NCBI GenBank assembly: GCA_021464415.1
Contig: CM038466.1
Location: 52,695,550-52,759,549 of the forward strand
Direction: 5' to 3'
DNA length: 64,000 nucleotides
From: Lonicera japonica
Lineage: Eukaryota > Streptophyta > Magnoliopsida > Dipsacales > Caprifoliaceae
Part shown: one piece after another, positions 21,026-44,042 of the stretch
Layout of the letters: the number at the start of each line of letters is the position of its first letter
How positions within the stretch are numbered: position 1 is the first letter of the stretch
Program-made: the position numbers and the translations under genes
Notes under the pieces: generated by a model
Seen by the model: the letters and a program-made list of their open reading frames with translations, nothing else
What the model was told of the DNA's origin: nothing
Databases searched by the model: none

Positions 21026-21411
21026 TGTGGTGTTATTTACACCCACCAAATGTGTTACAAACACTATTTCCAAAAATTAACTAAAAACACATTTTAACAC
21101 CTTTTTTTTAATCACAAACACCCCCTCCTTTGCCTGATATTAGGTAAGTGCACAGCAACGTGCTTTCCTCTTGTGAGCCGAGTTTATGTAAGTACACTAA
21201 TCTCTTATTAGGCGGGTCTTATTTGAAAAACACTCCAGTAATTCACTGTATGATGTTAGGCAAGTTCTTATAAACAAATTCTCCCTAAATGAGGTGAGTG
21301 TGTGTGACTGCACTCACCTCTCATTAAGCGAGTCTTAGGGGGTGTTAGTGATTAGAAATTTACCTTAAGGGGTGTTTGTGACAAATATAGGGAGTGTAAA
21401 TAACACCATCC
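21026..21411. mobile_element. MULE-type MITE with perfect 9 bp target duplication
   Basis: TTAATAAAA flanks both sides (21017-21025 and 21412-21420). The terminal inverted repeat TGGTGTTATTTACAC appears at 21029 and, inverted, at 21394-21408. It is 386 bp and non-coding. A 9 bp duplication points to the Mutator superfamily. Confidence 0.8.
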
Positions 21412-21420
21412 TTAATAAAA

Positions 21421-22794
21421 GAGGTATGCCAAAGTTGTTTGCCAAGATGTCACATGGGAGGGAATCCAAAGAGGTTTTTTTTTTTTTACTAACACTAAGT
21501 TGGATTATTCGAATGGATCATATGAGTCATCATGTCCAACAAAGGCATCTGTATCTGAACTTTCCAATTAATTGGAATTATCATCGTCATCATGCCTTTC
21601 ATTTAAACTGAATAAATGGTTAAGAAGCATGTTTGACAATGGATGCTAAGGGTTCCAAACTTCTTGTCCTTATAAAATATCTGGTGGTATTGTATCTATG
21701 TTTGCATCATTGAGCACACAAATTCTTTAGAGAAAGTTGGTCCATTCTTTATCAATGGGTTATTGGGGAGTCTTTGAAAGATTATAATGGAACCATTGTC
21801 GTAGCCTAGCATTTGTATTTGTAGAATTATTTTCCAAAGGATTTGTAGGATCATGAAGGAGCATCTTCATAGGTTTATGGAATGTAACCAGGATATAAGT
21901 TTCATAATGCACTTGGAGTTCGTGGTGCCATTGTTCAGCGGGTTTGAACTAGTTTACAAATTTTTAGAAATTGAGAAAGTTTTCATTCATGTGAAGATAA
22001 GCTTGAGGATTGTTCCAAATAATATGGAGGTAAAATAATAATCTGGGAATATGGAACATGAAACCAACAGTGTATCAATCACACATGTACCATAGGAAAC
22101 GTAGGGCTTATTTTGGCAGTGAAAAGAAATCGTGGATATGAAAGAAAGTGAGATAAAGGAATTTTGGGTGGAATTTTAATCCTTTGAAAACTAAACCATG
22201 TTTGAAGATTGTTATTTCAAGATATTGATTGAAATTTTCAATGCTTCGTGTTCATAAAAGCTTGTTGAGGATTATATTTTGGACTTCATAAGGGAGATTC
22301 TGGATTTTTCGAGGGAGATTTTTAATGGGCTTAAAAGGGTACAAACATGGGACGATTGGAGAAATCATCTGTAGATGTGGTGCTAATGGTCTGGAAAAGA
22401 AATTTGCAAGGATATATGTCCGCATGCAACCAACAGTGAAACAATAAGAAGTTTAGAATCCTCTACATCCACTGTCAGACAGGTTTCTTGATCATCTATT
22501 CAGTTTTAAAGAAAGGCATGGAGATTCCAACAGATTGCAAAGTTCAGATACATAAACTTTTGTTGTACAGGATGACTCGGATAACTTATTTGACTCAGAT
22601 GGACCTTTGTAGCCCAACTCAATGTTGGTAGAAACAAACAATGTTCCCTTTGGATTCCCTCCCATGTGATATATTGACAGGCAGTTTTGACAGACCTTTT
22701 TTAAAAAAATTCTTTTTCAATTTAGCGTGATGTATAATTATTGTGCTTTTTACTGTTTACTTTTATAAAAGCATCTGTGGAAGGCTTATAAGAA
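21421..22794. other. Intergenic sequence, unrecognised
   Basis: No frame with recognisable homology and no clear transposon borders. Short open stretches around 21372-21611 and 21853-22038 show no family features. Confidence 0.5.
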
Positions 22795-22939
22795 ATATAA
22801 GTTTTTAAAAACTGAAATAAAGTCCGTCATCATAAAAAACTTATAAGAAATATTAACTTGAGGAAGGCTTCACATCGGTGGTTGAAAGCGAGCGTCCCAA
22901 GTGTGGAAGTGGGTATCCCATTCTTGGAAATGAGCCATG

Positions 22940-23925
22940 ATATCGGCATATTACTCCTCATTTTGCTTGGCTCTGGCCTCCTCTTGCCTTGCTAACACCT
23001 CGTATCGCTCATTGCTTTCTTGGCAAAAATTGTTCATCTGTTTGATTTGGCGCTCTTCCATGGCAATCATCATTTGGTTGATCTCTTCGAACCTTGTTGG
23101 TTGCGTAGCTTATGCCGAAGAGCTTTCACCCCGAGCCACATATACCCTTTTTTCAGCACTTCAGGGGATGAACTTACTCCTTATGTCCCTTCTCTTCTGC
23201 TTCCACTTCTTCTTCCTCTATGGCCGTAGAGCCTTTGCTGGGAAGTATGTGGAATTTCCTTTATGTTCGTTTCAACGCATAATTGTTGACAACTCCAAGT
23301 TGCTTGATTATTTGGTCCCCTTCCTTATCCTCTACTCTATAATGAGCACAAAATCTTGTAATTAACACCCTTATTTTAATAGTTTATTTTCCATCAAGCT
23401 TTGTTGCCATTCACCCAATCATTTTTACAAAGTAGTGCATGAGGCAAATGTTTTGGTCTAACGCAATGTTGTATACAATTAAAGCCTCTTCAAGATAATA
23501 TGGCTTTTGTGGGTGGTGGGATATAAACAATTGCATACCACCATCCAAAGCTTGTGCATGTAAGATATGAGTTATGTGGCATTGAATTTGGTTTAGAAGT
23601 CCTTGTTAAAGCCTCGTGTACAATGTTTTCATCTTGCGCGTTTTTAATAGATGCATATGGCAGTACATATTGTGAAACAACCAGAACTTGTAAAAAATTA
23701 CTCAATATTAAGGGATTGATAGGAATTTCCTTACCTCGGACGAAAGTGTAGCAATCGTAACTTTCCTTTTTCAATAAGTGAAACAATGAACTCGCGGTAA
23801 ATGGTGGCATTACAATCACTGATGTTTGTTTTGAGAAAGTTTTTCCACCCAACCCTTCGTAATTTTCAATTGCGGCAGCCTTCTGTGCCACAACCATCCG
23901 ACTGCTGAACCAATCTTCATATCAA
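22940..23925 (-). pseudogene. Decayed 'putative plant transposon protein', left copy
   Basis: The minus strand from about 23925 encodes EDWFSSRMVVAQKA ... KESYDCYTFVRGKEIPINPL ... VVSQYVLPYAS ... CTSFGWWYAIVYIPPPTKAI, then stops at 23490. This resembles the domain named 'putative plant transposon protein' found in plant LTR-element-derived genes. The downstream part (23365-22937) is a broken coiled-coil-like tail in another frame. Confidence 0.65.
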
Positions 23926-23953
23926 GGGTTTTGAAGTGCGAATGGACAAAAAT

Positions 23954-25020
23954 GGTATGAAGATTGGTTCAGTGGTCGGACGGTTGTGGCGGAGAAAGCT
24001 ATGACAATTGAACATTTTGTTGATTTTCCATTCTTGCTCATATTTGCACGAAGGGTGGGGTGGAAAAATTTTCTCAAAACAAACACTGGTTATTGTAATG
24101 CCACCATTTTTCGCAAGTTCATTGCTTTAGTTATTGAAAAGGAGAGTTACGATTGCTACGCTTTCGTCTGAGTTAAAGAAATTCCCTTTAATCTTTTAGT
24201 ATTAAGCAATTTGTTAGAAGTTCCAGTTGTTTCACAATATGTACTGCCATATGCATCTACTAAAAACGCATCGGATGAAAATACTGTACATGAGGCTCTC
24301 ACGGAGACTTTTAAACCACATAACAAATTCAAAATCAATCTCCTACCCCATATGCACAAGCTTTGGATGGTGGTGTACAATTGTTTATATCCTACCACCC
24401 ACAGAAGCCATTTTTATCTTGATGAGGCTTTAATTGTATACATCACTGCTTTAGACCAAAATAATTGGCTTATGCGCTACTTTATAAAAATGATTAGGGG
24501 AATGGTAACCAAGCTTGAAGAAAAATAAACTATTAAAATGGGGGTGCTAATTATAAGATTTTATGCGCATTACAGAGTAGAGGATAAATAAGGGAGCCAA
24601 ATAATCAAGCAACTCGGAGTTGTTAACCGTTCTACGTTGAAACGATCACAATGGCAACTCCATATACGTCCCACCTATGGCCATGGAGGAAGTGGAAACG
24701 AAATAGAAGGGGCGTGAGGAGTAAGTTCAGCCCCTAAGGTGCCAAAAGAGAGCACATGTGGCTTGGGGTAAAGGCTTCCGCAACTAATAGGATTCGAAGA
24801 GATTAAACAATTGAAGCTTGCCATGGAGGAGCGCCAAATCAAGCGAATGGACGATTTTCGTCAAAAAAGCAACGAGCAATACGAGGCGTTAGTAAGGTAA
24901 GAGGAGGCCCGAGCCAACCAAAATGAGGAGCGATACACAGATATCATGGCTCGTTTCCAAGAATAAGATACCCATTTCCACACATGGGACGCTCGCTTTC
25001 AACCACTGATGTAAAGCCTT
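23954..25020 (+). pseudogene. Decayed 'putative plant transposon protein', right copy
   Basis: The plus-strand counterpart of the left copy: EDWFSGRTVVAEKAMTIEHF ... ESYDCYAFV, an in-frame TGA at 24169-24171, then KEIPFNLLVLSNLLEVPVVS and so on to a TAA near 24526. Further on, a Glu/Arg/Gln-rich stretch (24795-24990) looks like a coiled coil and carries another TAA near 24898. Not functional. Confidence 0.65.
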
Positions 25021-25095
25021 CCTCTAATTAATATTTCTTGTAGGTTTTTAAAGATAATGGACTTTATTTTAGTTTTTAAGACTTGTGCTAAGTTT

Positions 25096-26394
25096 TTGGT
25101 TTTTTTTTTTTTTTTTTTAAGTTTGTTTTGGATTTAGTATGGTATCTTGAATTAATGCTTTCAATATCATGTTATTATGCTAATTATAATCCAACTTTGC
25201 TTTTTAGTTTGTATATATATATGTGTGTGTTATTTTCTGTTTTTAGCTTTTTTATTTATCCATATAAAATGTCTCAACAAAATTCATTGCTTAAAGCATT
25301 GGGAAAAATGCTCATTTCAAGTTGGGGGGTAAGAAAATTCAATTTTGCTTCAAGTATTTTGAATATTTTAAGTAATTTCCTATCATTTTCCATGTATAGA
25401 CCCCTAATTTTTATTATTATTTGAAATCATGATATATTTTAATCTCCATGTTTAAAATTCCATTTCATGATCTTAGCATGAAAACTCTTGATTAGGATAA
25501 GCATTCAAAATTTTATCTCTCATTTTCTATTTTTAAGTTCCTCAATTTGCCTTTTACATCCAAAATGAACATTTTTGCTTTAAAATTGAATTTTTGCTAT
25601 GACAAATTGAGTTGTTTTTATCTTAGAAAGAAATTTTGTTTCTAAGAAAACCTCTCTTTTTTGCAACAAGAACCTTCACTGATTGAATTTGAAAAGCATG
25701 ATAAAAACACTTGAAAAAGGCTTTGTATCTAAACTTGATTTAATACTTTACTTAGTAATTGTATAACCTATTTTTGATACTCGAAATAGATGGAAAATGC
25801 TTCCTTGTTAACTATTGTGAAACTGCCTTGTGAAAAATAAACTAGCTTAAAAAACAAAAATTCAATGGAAAAGGCTACATATTCACCATGTGTGAAAACG
25901 CTCTATTCTCTTGTTAAAAATCCAAGATCAAAAGAAAAGAAGAATAAGCTAATTTGTTTTATAAAAAAAAGGTTACATTTTTACTTAAATATTTTACTTC
26001 TTTTCAAAAGAAAATCAAAATTATTTCTTTATATGTTAAAAGTTCTTTTAAATCAAAATTTCGCACACGCAAGAAAAACAATATTTGAAACTCATGTCTA
26101 AATTTATATAGGTGCTTTATGATTTTGTTTGTTTGCTACACATTTTGAAGAGGCATTTAAAATGCCAAAATCATGTTTTGCACAATAAGAATTGGAATTA
26201 AACATGAATGTTAACCGATATCTTGATTTAAATGTTAGTAGGTAGCATTTCTAAAAACCTTCATGAGAAGACCATTCTTCCTCTTTGGGAACTTTAAGGT
26301 TTAAAGGCACGATGCATATAACCAAATGCATCCTTTTTGTAGGTATATTACATAGGCTTGCTAAGGGACTAGCTAGTAGTAAGTTGAGGAGGGG
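25096..26394. other. AT-rich sequence with an LTR-element 3'-end-like motif
   Basis: Around 25294-25330 the sequence AAAGCATTGGGAAAAATGCT is followed by TTTCAAGTTGGGGGG. An imperfect inverted motif of the CATTG...CAATG kind just before a purine run is typical of the 3' end of Ty3/Gypsy Tat/Athila-type internal regions. The rest is AT-rich with no intact frame. Confidence 0.4.
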
Positions 26395-28855
26395 GGGTTA
26401 TAAGCTCATTATAATGACTATGTAAATACGATTATGTAAGCATTATATTGAGTTTATATGGCTAAACACATCGACAAAACCTCAAATTATTACTTGTTGA
26501 TTCCTAAGCAATTAATGTTATTAATTTTTATTGTAAGCTTGGTTTTGTATGTTGTGAGTTAACTTGATCAACGAACATTTGTAAAAGAAAAGTAAGAATG
26601 AAAGTATGGCAGTAATGAGAATGTTTGAGGAAAGACATCAGATGAAGTAAGATCGATTTTAAGTCATGCTAGCACATGCCAAAATGATCCTGAGAGCTTC
26701 CAAGATCGATCTTGCTTATTTCCTGCCAGCAACCAAGAAGTAAGATCGATCTTACTTAAGGCAGGATTGATTTTGGTTCCCTGCAGATATTTTTTCCCAC
26801 TTGGCCTACTTTTGTACAACTCTTCAAGACAATTTATGCCACTTGCACCCCGCTTCCTTGGGACATTTATATATAGAGAAAGTAAGGTTCAAGCTTGAAA
26901 ATATACAACTTTAGATAAAGATTACATCTTTGTAATTGTGAAAATTATGAGAAAGATTAAATTAGCTTTTAAAGAGAAACTTCATTCTTCTTCTTGTATT
27001 CTCAATCGCTTGTAACAGACTCATCTCATATCAATTAATACAAGTGTTTTCTTGATTATCCTTCATTTGTATCATGTTTTCATTTTCTATGGAGGGGTAA
27101 ATCACCTAGTTAAGGCTAAGGGGTGAGTTTGTTGTAAAAAAAACATAGTCAAGTTTTCAATTCTTTAAAACTTTATGCCTAATGTTGCCAAATAATTATG
27201 CTTGTCAATTGTCATATATTGATCATATTACATACTTTTTGATTGCTTAAAACACCATAAAGAGTAGGCAAATTCAATTTTAATCTTTTTTACTTTTATG
27301 CTATGTATATGGAATTCTTTGGAGATTAATGGATATGTTTAGTACATGAATGATACTTAGACTTTTCATGCCATGTATAATGAGTGTTAATTAAATCATT
27401 TACATACAAACAAAGTACTTCAAGTGAGCATATATTATTTATCAACCACCATTAAATTGATGGTTATGATATCCACATAAAATTAAAAAAGTTTGTCTCA
27501 AATATGGTCACATCTTGTGGTTAAGTGTGAAGTATGGTTTTATTTTTTCTTGTCACCTATATCACTTAAACACACTGTGTGCTTATGATTAAGGACTCTC
27601 TAATTGCTCATTTATTCTCATAAATGTGATGTTTGCCTTCTTTTATGAGGAAGTCTAGTGGAGTTGGATTGGTTGTATTCCCTCGAAATCATTTATCGCC
27701 AATGCTTAGGCTTTCAATTGGTAAGCAAACCTAAGCACATTAAGGTGAACGGATGCGCTAAATTGGATTCACAAATCATGATTTCCAAGAACAACAAATA
27801 AACCCCCGAAGCCTTTTTTTTTTTTTAATACAAGAATAATCTCATCACTTTAAAATTTGTTTTACAACTTTTACAAAACAATTTCAAATACAATTTTAAA
27901 TCAATCAATCTTTAAGAAATAAACATGTGACCTACAAACTTTCGCCCCTCCCTGTGGTTCAACACTTGAATTTTCGAATAATATATTGCAACTTGACCGC
28001 CTACACTTGGGTGTATACGATTGCAATAATAATTGGGTGTATACGATTGCACTATAAAATATTGCAATTGTATACATCCAAGTGTAGGCATAAAATAGCT
28101 AGGTGATTTATCCCTCCATAAAAGATAAATACATGATACAAATAAGGGATAATTAGCAAAACAATTGTATTAATTGGTATAAGATGAGTTTATTATAAGT
28201 GACTAAGAATACAAGAAGAAGAATGAAGTTTCTCTCTCTAAAAGCTAATTTAATTTCTCATAATTCTCACAATTACAATGACGTAATATTTCTCTATTGT
28301 TGTATATTTTTAAGCTTGAACTTTACTCTATATATATAGATGTCCCAAGGAGGTGGGGTGTAGGTGGCACAAGTTGTATTGAAGAGTTGTACAAAAGTGG
28401 GCCAAGTGGGAAAAAAATATCTACCAGGGACCAAGATTGATCTTGCTTCTTGGTTGCTAGCATGAAATGAGCAAGATCGATCTTAGGTGGCCAAGATCGA
28501 TCTTGGAAGCTCTCAAGATCATTTTGGCAGATGCTAGCAAGACTTAAGATTGATCTTGGAATAACCAAGATCGATATTACTTTAGCTTAGTTATTTCTTT
28601 ATTTCCTCAAACATTATCATTGCTGCCATACTTTCATTTTTGCTTTTCTTTTGCACATGTTTCCTGATCAAGTTAATTCACTATATTCACACCATACAAA
28701 ACCAAGCTTGTAACAAAAATTAGTAACATTAATTGCTTAGGAATCAACGAGTAATAATTCGAGGTTTTATCGATGTGTTTACCCATATAAATTCAATATA
28801 ATGCTTACATAATCGCATTTATATAGTTATTATAATGCGCTTATCAATGTGTTTT
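26395..28855. repeat. Large inverted repeat with clustered AAGATCGATCTT palindromes
   Basis: Arms 26395-27135 and about 28090-28855 are reverse complements. For example, CTAAGCAATTAATGTTATTA (26502) mirrors TAGTAACATTAATTGCTTAG (28722), and GGAGGGGTAAATCACCTAG (27091) mirrors CTAGGTGATTTATCCCTCC (28100). Both arms carry clusters of AAGATCGATCTT-type palindromes (26640-26765; 28432-28576). The roughly 950 bp spacer includes CCCTCCCTGTGGTTCAACAC (27950), a motif resembling Ty3/Gypsy LTR sequences. Probably paired LTR fragments in opposite orientation. Confidence 0.7.
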
Positions 28856-31800
28856 GCTTGCTTTTAAAGAGATAGATGATTGCGAGAGAGTTTATGCACA
28901 TGAACTTTTCAGGACACTCATCTCATAAGTTAGATGTTATAACTTCGATTGAGCAGACATACTAAGTTCCACCATATAATTAAAAATATAGAGCTTTTCT
29001 TAAAAACTAGTAGATTGATAAGTCAAAGCAAATGAAGTATTCAGAGATTATTCGAAGACGACAAAAAGGGACCCCTCAGACTATTACCTTTTTTGAATTG
29101 TGAATGATGTAGAAAATTTTCGACATGACTACTAGCACACTAAAATATTGTTATAGCACTCCAAATTAAATTATTGTAAAATTGTATGAAGACATTTTTA
29201 GTATACTTATTGAGATACACTTAACATTTTTGGAGTGCTGGAATATTTAATTGGATTGAGAGCAAGTGTGAACAAACATACCCAAATTTTTTAACAAGTT
29301 TGTGTGATGTAGAATAACTAGCATAAAACTATTTTGCCAAACCCACAAGCCAAAAAGTGATGATGCTGGAATTTCTTACGACTAAGCCAGTTTGATCAGA
29401 AATGGCCGAAATAACCACAACAACCGGCATTGGCAATGAGGCATGCTGTTTTTATTTCAAAATTCATTATTTAGGTATCCGAATATGCAATTTTACTATT
29501 TATAGTATGGTTTACATTTTGCAATTTTTGATATTAATAGTGCATATTCCTCAATTTTTGCCATTTTTTGTATTTGGCAATTCTTATATACATTTTCTCC
29601 TTTTGTACATATTTCTTACGAGTTTTATGTTAATCGTTGGAAGACAAACAAATATCGAATAAAATGGTGAATTTTATAAAATTTTGTTGTTTTTGTAACT
29701 TAATGCTAAATTAGGTTGGAAATAAAATATATATTTATATAATCGAAGGGAAAAAGTCAATGCAGTTATAACATTACGTTTGCAGCACGAAATATAAGAC
29801 TTGATTCTTATTTTATTTTTTCCATTCAAATATAAGACTTTTTTTTGGGGGATCAAATTCAAGTTTCCCAAAATAGAGTTTTGGTATTGTTAAAATAATA
29901 TTTAGTTAGTTGTAATTATGCATTAAAAGCAAAAATTAACCGAAATACACGAAAGTTGACCCAAACACTTCGTAAATTAATTCTCAAAAAAAAAAAAAGA
30001 CTTGATGCAGTAGATTTGTTTTTTCCAAGTTACTTGATGAAGTAGAACTAAAAACTTCAAACATGGTAACGTGTATGACATTAATTGGTAATTCAACAAC
30101 TTTTTTGAATCTTTCATCTGTCTACACACCCAGTAGATACGTGTTTATTATTTGCTCACATCTTTTTAATTGCAGGGTATTATTTAATTCATAATAAAAA
30201 AATTACAAATAATCTAATATTTTAAAAAAATGTCTTTCCTGCGTAAAATATGTTACAAAAGACACATTAATTATCACTAAAAATAATTTTACAATGCTAA
30301 AATAGTCATATAGAGTGTTGATATTACTACTTAAAAAAAATTATTAACTTAAATGGTTAAATGTATTTTTACCAAGGCAGAAGGTCTCCAACCTAATTAA
30401 GCGTGCCTGGCTTTTATAGACTAAAGCACAAAGTGTGTCAGCATGATTGAAAATACATACTATTAAATATGTATAGGGTTTGGATCAGATCGGTTTTTTG
30501 TTTTAAATCTAAACTAAACTAATTCACTTGGTTTCAAAATTTTTGTACCAAATCTAAATTAATTATATAAAAAAACTAAACTAAACTAAACCAAACAATA
30601 ACAGATTAAATTGTCAAGATAAAATTCAATTAAAAATAATTTAAAGTTACATAATTTCGTCACAGGAAACACATAATGCCAAATATTAGTTATCATACAA
30701 TGTAAGTTTCAAGAAGATTGCAGTTCGAGTTCTATTAAGAAATAGACAATATCTCATTTTTTATTTTTAGAATTTAGTCTTTCGTCTTAACTTTATTTTC
30801 ATTTATGTAAAATTCTTTGAGATATACATCCTCTTTTTTTTTTGAGGGAAGATGTATATCTCTTTTATTTACTACAAATAACTAAAAATTCTTCCCGTTT
30901 CGAGTGAGATTTAAACCCAATAAATCATTCAAATTTAAAAGTTACGAAAGCGAGAGCGTTAGTGTGGTGCAAAAAGGCAAATTAAACAAAAAAAGAGAGC
31001 GAGTTGGTTAGTCTATTAATTGGTAAAGGAGTTTAGTCAGATCTGTAATTAGACATTTCTTTTATTCAAATTAAAATCCAGAATATATGTGATGCGTGTT
31101 CAATATTAAACTTAATAAACATTTTTAAGATATACGATTGTGTTTGCTCAAAGTTGTAGAAAGATGATTTTGCTATCTTTCGGGTTACGAGTCCGAATTC
31201 TTGATTAACTTTCAATTTATATTTATGCCTGTAAAAAGTATTTTAATAATTAAATAGACACCAAAAATTTAGATTAAAAAAAAAGACAATGCTATTGGTT
31301 CGGTGCCTATGTACAAAGTCTATATATATTTACTTGGCACATGTGTACCAAATGAATGAATACATACTCAGTGTACGTCATGCCAAAAATATATATTTTT
31401 TTAAACACTAGCAAAGAAAATGCTGAATTTCATGGATAGATTCCAAACATGCTCCAACCTGCGGTTGTTGTTGACCCTTCTCTTCCGCAATTCATTCATT
31501 CATTCATTCAGACTTGCACGCCATCAAATCAAAACTACGTTATCTGTTCCACAAACCACAACTTTACTTGCTGCTATATACAACGTTATCTTCCGAATTA
31601 TACTACTTTATCAAAAAGTTGTATATAAGATAAATTTTTAAATTTATATACTATTTTATCAATTTAAATAATTATTTTAACAATAATATTATTCTTATAT
31701 GAAAAATGACAACATATAAATTTATTATAAATAGAAATAATAAAATCTTATATAAAAATCTGTGCTATATTTAACGTATATTAGAAATTAATCATTTTTA

Positions 31801-32361
31801 AAAATTAGTATTTAAAATGTACTTTTAGTACACATATTAACCTGACCGTTCTTGTATTTATATTAACCACACCCACACCCACATTACTATTACTTTATTT
31901 ATCTACTTTTAAGATGCGTGAACATACTCAATCACTTATTCATTATTTATTAAAATAAAATGTGGTGTGATTTTTTAAGAGTGCTTCAATTTCCGGTTTT
32001 TATTAATATTTAGTTTTACTTCTATCTTTCATTTGATTCTTGAGTATCTAATAAGAGTATATTAATTGATTTTTGAAAATTGATTTTCGAGAATCGATTA
32101 GAAATCTATTACTTGATGTTTAAGAGTCGACATACTCGACTTTAAAGAATCGATTAACAAACTATTACTTAATGCTCCCGAATAAAAACGACTAATCACC
32201 CTTTTTTTTAATTAATACGTGATGGATAAACTAATTTTTATGTAAAATATTTATTTGTATTTAGAATTATTGCGTGTATTAAATATATATATTTATATAT
32301 ATGAATGTTCAACTTCTAAATCTGGGAACCTGTGTTGCGTTACTCTGTGACTGTAAATCAA
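28856..32361. other. AT-rich intergenic region upstream of ALDH
   Basis: About 3.5 kb without a recognisable gene. It holds degenerate repeats (for example an AAACTAAACTAAACCAAAC-rich patch at 30510-30600) and a short ATTCATTC microsatellite (31489-31508). TATA-rich sequence (TATATATATTTATATATA, 32284-32301) lies about 60 bp before the ALDH start codon and may be its core promoter. Confidence 0.5.
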
Positions 32362-42695
<10,334 letters not shown>

Positions 42696-43269
42696 GTTTA
42701 AATTTATATACAACACATTACTAGTGGCTCTAGTAACTAGCAGCAGCTTTGGCCTTGTTTGTCAATCATGTTTTTGGCTGCATATGTCTATTTAAGGTTT
42801 CTTCATTTCTATTTTTTCATTCACGTAATATATTTGTGTAACTAAAGATCTCAAAACATTTGTATTTTTGTTCCTTCCCTACTTTGATACAATTGTTGTA
42901 CACTAGTTGAAACCAAATACTAGTTTCCTTTTCATTGATATAGTATTTGATCTGTGGATGTAAATTAGTCTTGGTCTCTGGTAAGAATGGACGCAAAAAT
43001 GCGCTTCAGAAGAAGTTCGCAAAAACATAGGTAATCATTCAGACCATTGAACCTTCAGAATACTCTCAAGTTTTTAAAATTTTGAAAATTCCTAAAAATA
43101 CTGTGAGTAGATCTAAACTTCTTAAGGAGTCTGCAAACGTACTTAAAAGGTTAGTTTTGAATTGGCATAAATTTGAAAATAATGATTCGAAAAGTCAAAA
43201 AGTTTCAAAAATCTTAGAATGACATTCCACAAAAAAATTCACGAATCACTAATGAAAACAAAAGCTAGT
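42696..43269. other. Short intergenic region, ALDH 3' side
   Basis: Holds the presumed ALDH 3' UTR (T-rich, to about 42900). No other gene or repeat was recognised. Confidence 0.5.
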
Positions 43270-43922
43270 AGTCTGTTTGATAACAAGATAGAAAATGAGA
43301 GGAAAAATAATTGATTTGATAACAAGATGAAAAATGAGGAGAAAAATAATTGATTTGTGTGAGAAGTTAGATAATAAGTTGAGTGATGTGGTGAAATTTG
43401 AGATGCACTCTAATTTTTATAAGTAGGTGTCATCCATCCTGCTTTTTTTTTTGGAAATTTTTTTCTTCCTCATCACCTAAAGAAATTTTTTTCATGGAAA
43501 AAGCAAGAAAAGTAAGGGTCCGTTTGATAACAAAGTGGAATATAATGGCAAAACCAATTGATTTGTTTGAGCACTTGGAAAATAAGTTGAGGGATGTGGT
43601 GAGATGCTCTCCATCTGATGCTCGTTTTAATGAGTTGATGTCATCCATCCTTTTTTATTTTTTTGTGAAAATTTTCTCTTCACTACAACCCAAAGAAAAA
43701 ATTTCCATGGAAAAAGCCAAAAAAACAAGAGAACATCTCACCCGATTCCTCAACTTATTTTCCAACTTCTAACAAAAATACATTGTTTTTCCTACCATTT
43801 TTCATGTTATCAAACAACAGACCCTAAGAGAATATCTCGCCACTTTGCTCAACTTATTTTTCAACTTCACATACAAATCAATTATTTTTTCTATCATTTT
43901 TCATCTTGTTATCAAACAGAAA
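43270..43922. mobile_element. Older Tourist-like MITE hosting a younger one
   Basis: The outer ends GTCTGTTTGATAACAAGATA (43271) and CTTGTTATCAAACAGA (43905-43920) are inverted. Interior blocks (AAATAATTGATTTGTGTGAG; CAAATCAATTATTTTTTCTA) are mirrored. The copy is split by the element at 43516-43824. Confidence 0.7.
43516..43824. mobile_element. Tourist (PIF/Harbinger) MITE with TAA duplication
   Basis: 309 bp. TAA lies on both sides (43513-43515 and 43825-43827). The ends GGGTCCGTTTGATAAC and GTTATCAAACAACAGACCC are inverted. A 3 bp TAA/TTA duplication is the PIF/Harbinger mark. Non-coding. Confidence 0.85.
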
Positions 43923-44042
43923 AAGACTATTTCCTCTTCAATTGCAACAAGTAGATTCGGTTCAAACTCCTCATCCATCCTGTCTAAAAAGCCATGCCGA
44001 TACTACAACTATGCTACAAATATTTTGTTTTAGAACACTACT

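Larger units (their letters stand above)
22795..25095. repeat. 2.3 kb imperfect palindrome (inverted transposon copies)
   Basis: Left arm about 22795-23927 and right arm about 23953-25095 are reverse complements over about 1.1 kb with moderate divergence, around a spacer of about 25 bp. Near the centre, GAACCAATCTTCATA on the left mirrors TATGAAGATTGGTTC on the right. Near the outer ends, GAGGAAGGCTTCACATC mirrors GATGTAAAGCCTTCCTC. Both arms carry the same decayed coding sequence, so this is a head-to-head duplication. Confidence 0.85.

Noticed and set aside
22937..23365. A 142-codon plus-strand frame with hydrophobic stretches.
   Set aside because: It is the reverse strand of the decayed transposon-protein tail in the palindrome's left arm.
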